Assembly: GCF_013396335.1 (NCBI RefSeq)
Contig: NZ_JABWSY010000018.1
Location: 58,096 to 122,095 of the forward strand
Direction: 5' to 3'
Length of the DNA: 64,000 bases
Source of the DNA: Bacillus sp. EB106-08-02-XG196
GTDB lineage: Bacteria; Bacillota; Bacilli; Bacillales; Cytobacillaceae
Shown here: positions 59,289 to 64,000 of the stretch, piece after piece
Layout: every line of letters starts with the position of its first letter
Numbering within the stretch: position 1 is the stretch's first letter
Made by a program: the position numbers and the translations under genes
The notes under the pieces: generated by a model
Databases searched by the model: none
What the model was told of the DNA's origin: nothing
The model's input: the letters and a program-made list of their open reading frames with translations, nothing else

Positions 59289-60050
59289 ATGTCATCTAAA
59301 ACGATGATTGAAGCTAAAAAAATATCAAAATATTTTGAGGGGAAGATAGCCTTATCTTCCCTTTCTTTTTCTATCAAGCAAGGTGAATTGGTTGCCTTAA
59401 TTGGACCTAGCGGTGCTGGAAAAACGACTTTATTGAATTCGATTGCGGGACTTTTATCACTTGAGGACGGCGACCTCCTCATTGACAGTAAACACCTTAA
59501 AGAATATAAACGAGGCAAAAGGTTTGCCAAGAAAATAGGTGTCATTCGTCAGCAGTTCGATTTAATTGGTCCTCTTGCCGTTATTCATAATGTCCTCGCT
59601 GGTAAATTATCAGAGTGGAGTCTTTTCAAATCGTTATTTTCCCTGCTTGTCCCCCAGGATAAAGAAGCAGCATTAACAGCACTTGAAAGAGTCGGTTTAG
59701 ATAATAAACCTTACGAAATAACGGCTACTCTGTCAGGCGGTGAACAACAGCGTGTGGCAATGGCAAGATTAATGATACAGAACCCAGAAATCATTCTGGC
59801 AGATGAACCAGTAGCCTCTCTCGACCCTGCACGGGCAGATGATGTGCTCAGCATGCTGACAAAAATCGTTACAGAGGAAAATCAAACATTACTTGCCAGC
59901 CTGCATTCAGTAGAATACGCAAAAAAATACTTTAAGAGAATCATTGCTCTCAAAAATGGTGAAATATTTTTTGATTTGCCAACAGAAGAAGTAACCGATG
60001 AATTATTAAATGAATTATATCAACTAAAGGAGCAGGATTCAGATGACTAA
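59289..60050 (+). CDS. ABC transporter ATP-binding protein (PhnC-like)
   Basis: A 253-residue ATPase with Walker A GPSGAGKTT, Q-loop VIRQQFDLIG, signature LSGGEQQRVAMARL, Walker B ILADEPVASLDP and H-loop ASLHS. It powers the importer formed with the binding lipoprotein before it and the permease after it. Starts fourteen bases after the lipoprotein gene and overlaps the permease gene by eight bases. Confidence 0.93.
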   Translation: MSSKTMIEAKKISKYFEGKIALSSLSFSIKQGELVALIGPSGAGKTTLLNSIAGLLSLEDGDLLIDSKHLKEYKRGKRFAKKIGVIRQQFDLIGPLAVIHNVLAGKLSEWSLFKSLFSLLVPQDKEAALTALERVGLDNKPYEITATLSGGEQQRVAMARLMIQNPEIILADEPVASLDPARADDVLSMLTKIVTEENQTLLASLHSVEYAKKYFKRIIALKNGEIFFDLPTEEVTDELLNELYQLKEQDSDD

Positions 60051-61680
60051 GCTAATCCCCTCCCTTAGGCTGCATAAAAGATTCATTCTAACTCTACTTT
60101 TGATTACGGTTTTCGTTTGGAGTCTTACCTCTATTCAATGGAATTCAGAGCTTTACCATGCTGGCGGGATTCCTACGATGCTGCAAATATTTGAAGGGTT
60201 AATCCAGCCGAATTTGGATCCTAGACTTTTATTAGTCGGATTAGAATCTGCTTGGATTACACTTGCGTATGCTGTTGCAGGGATGTCGCTAGCTATTGTT
60301 TATGCTTTGATTGTTGGTGTATTAGCCTCTGGAACATTAACTTCAAGCAGGTTCTCGCGCATTATTTCCATCGTTTTTTTTCGTGGAATTTTAGGTTTTA
60401 CTCGATCGATTCATGAATTAATCTGGGCTTGGCTTTTTGTGGCAGCAGTAGGACTATCCCCCTATGCCGCAATCCTGGCACTTGCTATTCCTTACGGTGG
60501 AATTTTAGGGCGGATTTTTGCAGATATGTTAAATGATGTTACAAAGCAGCCTATTCTCGCCTTACTATCAACAGGTTCCACCCGCCTGCAAACACTTATC
60601 TATGGCTATCTCCCATTGGTTTGGTCAGATTTTATTAGTTATACAATGTACCGCTTTGAGTGCGCCATTCGTTCCTCAGCGATTATGAGCTTTGTTGGCC
60701 TAGGCGGCCTCGGTTTTCAAATCCAATTAGCACTTGCAGATTTGAAGTATGACTCCGTTTGGACATTTGTCTTTTTCCTCATCGCTCTAGTGATTTTTGT
60801 TGATGGCTGGAGTAGTTTGGTTCGAAAAGGATTAACGGAGCATAAACGAAGAAAAGGACTGAATTCAGGATGGCTTTCCGTCCTATTTGCACTTATCTTA
60901 ATTGCCGCTTCCTGGTTTTATATCACAATTGGTGAAAAAGCTAATTTAGGAGAATTATTATCAGAGAAAAACCTGGAATATGCTAGTAAGTTTTTCGGTG
61001 GACTCCTTGGAATCAATCAAGATAACCCAGCATTCCTTAACGGAGAAAGCTGGGCATTAGCGTTGAAGCTTACAATGGAGACTCTTGAAATGAGTATCAT
61101 GGCAATAGGATTTGCAACGGTTGTCGCTTTCATTACCGTCATTCCAGCCGCTAGAAATATAGCGAATGGAAGTCTTACTTTACAAAAGAATTGGTATAAC
61201 AGCATTCTATATGCTGTTATCCGCCTTTTTTATATCTTTTCAAGGTCGGTTCCAGAATTAGTCTGGGCGATGATGATTATTTTCATTTTTAAACCTGGTA
61301 TCTTACCAGGAGCATTAGCCCTTGCCCTTCACAACTTTGGTATTCTCGGTAAACTCTGGGCAGAGGTTGTCGAAGATATGGATCCAAGACCTATCCGTAA
61401 CCTAGCAAGCGCTGGAGCTTCAAAAATAGAAATTTTATTTTATGGAATTCTACCGATAGTCCTGCCTAGATTTCTCACCTATATTCTCTATAGATGGGAA
61501 GTAATTATGAGAACGACCATTGTCGTTGGTTTTGTTGGTGCAGGCGGTCTGGGGATGGAGTTTAAGCTCGCGATGAGTTATTTTGACTATACACAAATTA
61601 CCTTATTGTTACTTTGTTATATGATTCTCGTCATCATTGCAGATTTTGCATCAGAAACGACTCGAAAAGCAGTTAAATAA
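60043..61680 (+). CDS. Fused double ABC permease (PhnE-like)
   Basis: A 545-residue permease made of two homologous PhnE-type halves in one chain, each with about six helices. The cytoplasmic EAA-type loops STGSTRLQTLIYGYLPLVW and SAGASKIEILFYGILPIVL show the duplication, and each half ends in FVGxGGLG. Such a fusion replaces the usual homodimer or PhnE1/PhnE2 pair. It belongs to the same operon as the binding lipoprotein and ATPase, and a terminator follows. Confidence 0.92.
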   Translation: MTKLIPSLRLHKRFILTLLLITVFVWSLTSIQWNSELYHAGGIPTMLQIFEGLIQPNLDPRLLLVGLESAWITLAYAVAGMSLAIVYALIVGVLASGTLTSSRFSRIISIVFFRGILGFTRSIHELIWAWLFVAAVGLSPYAAILALAIPYGGILGRIFADMLNDVTKQPILALLSTGSTRLQTLIYGYLPLVWSDFISYTMYRFECAIRSSAIMSFVGLGGLGFQIQLALADLKYDSVWTFVFFLIALVIFVDGWSSLVRKGLTEHKRRKGLNSGWLSVLFALILIAASWFYITIGEKANLGELLSEKNLEYASKFFGGLLGINQDNPAFLNGESWALALKLTMETLEMSIMAIGFATVVAFITVIPAARNIANGSLTLQKNWYNSILYAVIRLFYIFSRSVPELVWAMMIIFIFKPGILPGALALALHNFGILGKLWAEVVEDMDPRPIRNLASAGASKIEILFYGILPIVLPRFLTYILYRWEVIMRTTIVVGFVGAGGLGMEFKLAMSYFDYTQITLLLLCYMILVIIADFASETTRKAVK

Positions 61681-61716
61681 GAGCACAAGTCATTTCAGGC
61701 TTGTGCTTATTTTATT
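61675..61716 (+). terminator. Terminator of the transporter operon
   Basis: AATAAGAGCACAAG pairs with CTTGTGCTTATT (one bulge), then T-rich sequence. Confidence 0.8.
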
Positions 61717-61759
61717 GTTTTTTTTTCTGCTAATCATTTGCTAGTAACTGCTAGTTCAT

Positions 61760-61778
61760 TACTATCTAAAAGATAGTA
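61760..61778. promoter_or_regulatory. Palindrome upstream of the MFS gene
   Basis: TACTATCT-AAA-AGATAGTA is a perfect 8-3-8 dyad in the leader region of the exporter gene. Possible site for a local repressor; none is encoded beside it. Confidence 0.4.
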
Positions 61779-61944
61779 GGTTTAATGGGTTCCTTATGGC
61801 TGTTTTGCAAAATTAAATGAAATAAAAAATTGAAATACTTGTATTGGATTCATGTTTTCTATTATCCTAAGCATAGCACCCAAAATTTAATCAATATTAT
61901 ACATATGGGTTTGAAGTGTTTAGATCATATAGGAGTTGGAGTAT

Positions 61945-63111
61945 TTGGAAACAAAAAGAGCGTTGCCTATTTTATTTTTAGTCATGTTTTTAGTGATGAT
62001 TGGTTTTGGAATCATCATACCTGTTCTTCCTTTTTATGCAGAAGAGATGGGGGCGTCCCCTACTCAACTCGGATTATTAATGGCTGTTTATTCACTAATG
62101 CAGCTCATTTTTGCTCCATTTTGGGGTAGAATATCCGACCGAATCGGTCGTAAGCCGATCATGATGATTGGCATTGCTGGATTATCGTTTTCCTTCTTTA
62201 TGCAGGCGATGGCTACGGAGCTTTGGATGTTATTTGCAGCGCGTATTATTGGCGGAATGTTATCATCTGCTAATATGCCAACTGCAATGGCCTATGTTGC
62301 TGATATAACGACCCCCGAAAATCGTGGTAAAGGGATGGGCATTATAGGGGCAGCAGTTGGACTCGGTTTTGTATTTGGCCCTGCCATTGGTGGAATATTT
62401 TCTAAAACAAGCATGAGTATGCCTTTTTATTTAGCTGGGGCATCTTCATTAATAACCTTAGTCATTATTTTCTTTTTATTGAAAGAATCCTTACAAAAAA
62501 ATAGTGCTGACATGAACCAAAGTAAAACACAATCACGATGGAAAGCATTTACTGGTCCTGCATCCATATTGTTTTTATTACAGCTGTTAATCTCTCTTTC
62601 TCTTTCTGGTTTAGAAGCGACATTTGCTTATTTTGCTGCAAAAAAAGCGGGATTAGGAGCGATACAGTTAGGCTATATATTCATGATTATGGGGTTTGCT
62701 GGTGCGATGGTGCAAGGCGGTATGGTTGGCAGATTAACAAAGAAATACGGTGAAGGTAAAGTGATTCAAGGTGGAATTATTGTCTCGGCGGTTGGTTTTG
62801 CTTTAATCCTTCTAGTAAACAGTTTTGCAACTGCTGCTATATTTTTATCTATCTTTGGGATTGGAAACGGCGTAATTCGCCCAAGTGTCTCTTCCCTGCT
62901 GACCAAAACTACAGATTCTGGTCATGGAAGTGCAACTGGACTGCTTTCCTCCTTTGATTCATTAGGCAGAATTGTTGGACCTCCCCTCGGCGGTTGGTTA
63001 TTCTCACTTTCAATCGGCTTACCTTATATATCTGGTGCAATCATTTCAGTCATAGCCTTAATCGTGTATCAATTTTATCGTTCAAAAGTTTTAGTCTTAA
63101 AAACAAACTAG
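61945..63111 (+). CDS. MFS multidrug-type exporter
   Basis: A transporter of about 388 residues with twelve helices of the DHA1 drug:H+ antiporter type. Motif A is GRISDRIGRKPIMMIG, motif C lies in GAAVGLGFVFGPAIGG, and the first helix reads FLVMFLVMIGFGIIIPVLPF. Substrates cannot be inferred. The start is unusual: no ATG or GTG is placed well, but TTG 61945 has AGGAG nine bases upstream; an earlier TTG at 61936 would overlap that site. Confidence 0.9.
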   Translation: METKRALPILFLVMFLVMIGFGIIIPVLPFYAEEMGASPTQLGLLMAVYSLMQLIFAPFWGRISDRIGRKPIMMIGIAGLSFSFFMQAMATELWMLFAARIIGGMLSSANMPTAMAYVADITTPENRGKGMGIIGAAVGLGFVFGPAIGGIFSKTSMSMPFYLAGASSLITLVIIFFLLKESLQKNSADMNQSKTQSRWKAFTGPASILFLLQLLISLSLSGLEATFAYFAAKKAGLGAIQLGYIFMIMGFAGAMVQGGMVGRLTKKYGEGKVIQGGIIVSAVGFALILLVNSFATAAIFLSIFGIGNGVIRPSVSSLLTKTTDSGHGSATGLLSSFDSLGRIVGPPLGGWLFSLSIGLPYISGAIISVIALIVYQFYRSKVLVLKTN

Positions 63112-63177
63112 CATATGTAATTAGGACATGCATAAGATAGGTTACGAGGATGTAATTGTTAAAAGGAGTTGAGATGA

Positions 63178-63501
63178 ATGAAAATACTCTCTCATTTCAC
63201 GACGTTTTTATTCCTATGTATCATTGTTGCTCTTGTAGCCTATCTTGATTCGCCGTACTCATTTATCCATAGCGGCTATTCCTATTCCACCAGTGAACCA
63301 GCTGTGGCACAGCCTGTTGACGTAGAACCGCCAACCGATGTACCGGTTTTGGAGAATAGGCTCGATAGTGTTAAACAAATGGACGGGTATTACGTGGAAA
63401 TCTATCAGGAATATGAATTTTATTATGATGAAGAAGGAAATGTAATTAAAAGAGATCCTACATCGAAAACAGAAAGTGTCCGCTATTGGGATGAACCTTA
63501 A
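63178..63501 (+). CDS. Small anchored or secreted protein, function unknown
   Basis: A 107-residue protein with one N-terminal hydrophobic helix (LSHFTTFLFLCIIVALVAYL) and an acidic, Pro- and Tyr-rich outer part (QPVDVEPPTDVPVLENRLDS, then YYVEIYQEYEFYYDEEGNV). No lipobox follows the helix. No family recognised. AAAGGAG nine bases before ATG supports translation. It lies before the 52-base tandem array. Confidence 0.7.
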   Translation: MKILSHFTTFLFLCIIVALVAYLDSPYSFIHSGYSYSTSEPAVAQPVDVEPPTDVPVLENRLDSVKQMDGYYVEIYQEYEFYYDEEGNVIKRDPTSKTESVRYWDEP

Positions 63502-63533
63502 AAGCTGTCGAGTAACATTGACAGCTTTTTCTT
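63500..63533 (+). terminator. Terminator before the tandem array
   Basis: AAAAGCTGTC pairs with GACAGCTTTT around a ten-base loop, followed by T. Confidence 0.85.
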
Positions 63534-63591
63534 TTTGGCTGTTTTCGCAAAGATTGTTGTTTTTATTATTGGTTAATAATGTTTTTTGCTT

Positions 63592-64000
63592 AAGTCACCT
63601 CAGGTTCAGACACCATGACTCCTAGATCCATCGAACTTGTCTGAAGTCGCCTCTGGTTCGGACACCATGACTCTTAAATTCATCGAACTTGTCTGAAGTC
63701 ACCTCAGGTTCAGACACCATGACTCTTAAATTCATCAAGCTTGTCTGAAGTCACCTCAGGTTCGGACACCATGACTCTTAAATTCATCGAACTTGTCTGA
63801 AGTCACCTCAGGTTCAGACACCATGACTATTAAATTCATCAAGCTTGACTGAAGTCACCTCAGGTTCGGACACCATGACTCTTAAATTCATCGAACTTGT
63901 CTGAAGTCACCTCAGGTTCAGACACCATGACTCTTAAATTCATCAAGCTTGACTGAAGTCACCTCAGGTTCGGACACCATGACTCTTAAATTCATCAAGC
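63592..64000. repeat. Tandem array of a 52-base unit, about eight copies, open at the window edge
   Basis: Units start at AAGTCACCTCAGGTTC and run through GACACCATGACTCTTAAATTC to CTTGTCTG, with period 52. Copies alternate: GTTCAGAC with GTTCGGAC, and ATCAAGCTT with ATCGAACTT, giving a 104-base dimer. The first copy is the most divergent, as expected at an array end. The period is not a multiple of three and there is no open frame. TTCAGAC in a unit is complementary to GTCTGAA at its end. Confidence 0.92.

Noticed and set aside
63592..64000. CRISPR array
   Set aside because: The whole 52-base unit is conserved from copy to copy, with no unique spacers and no cas genes in the window; it is a tandem repeat.

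Overview
The window looks like chromosomal DNA of a low-GC, endospore-forming Bacillaceae bacterium (Neobacillus/Bacillus-like; genus is inference). Evidence: strong AAGGAGG-type ribosome sites with frequent GTG and TTG starts; two tricistronic gerA-type germination operons; small acid-soluble spore proteins (SspN, SspO, SspP, Tlp); a CotM-like coat protein; and a gene order from parC to cotM that follows the Bacillus subtilis yne/cit region (parC, parE, yneT, plsY, yneR, yneQ, yneP, tlp, sspN, yneN, citB, sspO, sspP, cotM).

Layout. 1-9.2 kb: the end of an extradiol dioxygenase, trhO, a GH18 chitinase, a membrane metallophosphoesterase, a pterin dehydratase/phenylalanine hydroxylase pair, a patatin-like phospholipase coupled to a DHH-DHHA1 phosphoesterase, and a CMD/AhpD-like protein. 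9.2-16.9 kb: DUF2935 protein, first ger operon, small proteins, a XerS-type recombinase and a secreted protein. 17-34 kb: parEC, CoA-binding protein, stand-alone HATPase, sporulation-type GH18, plsY, HesB-like proteins, CapA, CPBP protein, tandem AAA ATPase and spore genes. 34-45.7 kb: class II aldolase, SDR, ABC-F protein with a visible attenuator, aconitase, sspO/sspP, then selA, cotM, a SelW-like gene and selD. 45.7-64 kb: short tandem repeats, tdh-kbl, nitronate monooxygenase, a purine-riboswitch xpt-pbuX operon, second ger operon, ogt and alkA, a PhnDCE-type transporter that best fits the putative selenate family, an MFS exporter and a 52-bp tandem array at the right edge.

The unifying signal is selenium. 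The window has selA, selD, a candidate selenium-oxyanion transporter and four genes whose frame is interrupted by a single in-frame TGA followed by a hairpin of bacterial SECIS type: selD (Sec18), a SelW-like protein (CxxU), a HesB-like protein (GIGUGG) and, unexpectedly, a DHH phosphoesterase whose TGA lies right after the metal-binding DxDG motif and before a Cys. The first three fit known selenoprotein families. The DHH case would be new to me and is the most interesting item, with a recent nonsense mutation as the competing explanation. TGA is an ordinary stop elsewhere (for example parE and the dioxygenase), so global reassignment is excluded. selB and the tRNA-Sec gene were not seen here and must lie elsewhere if Sec is made.
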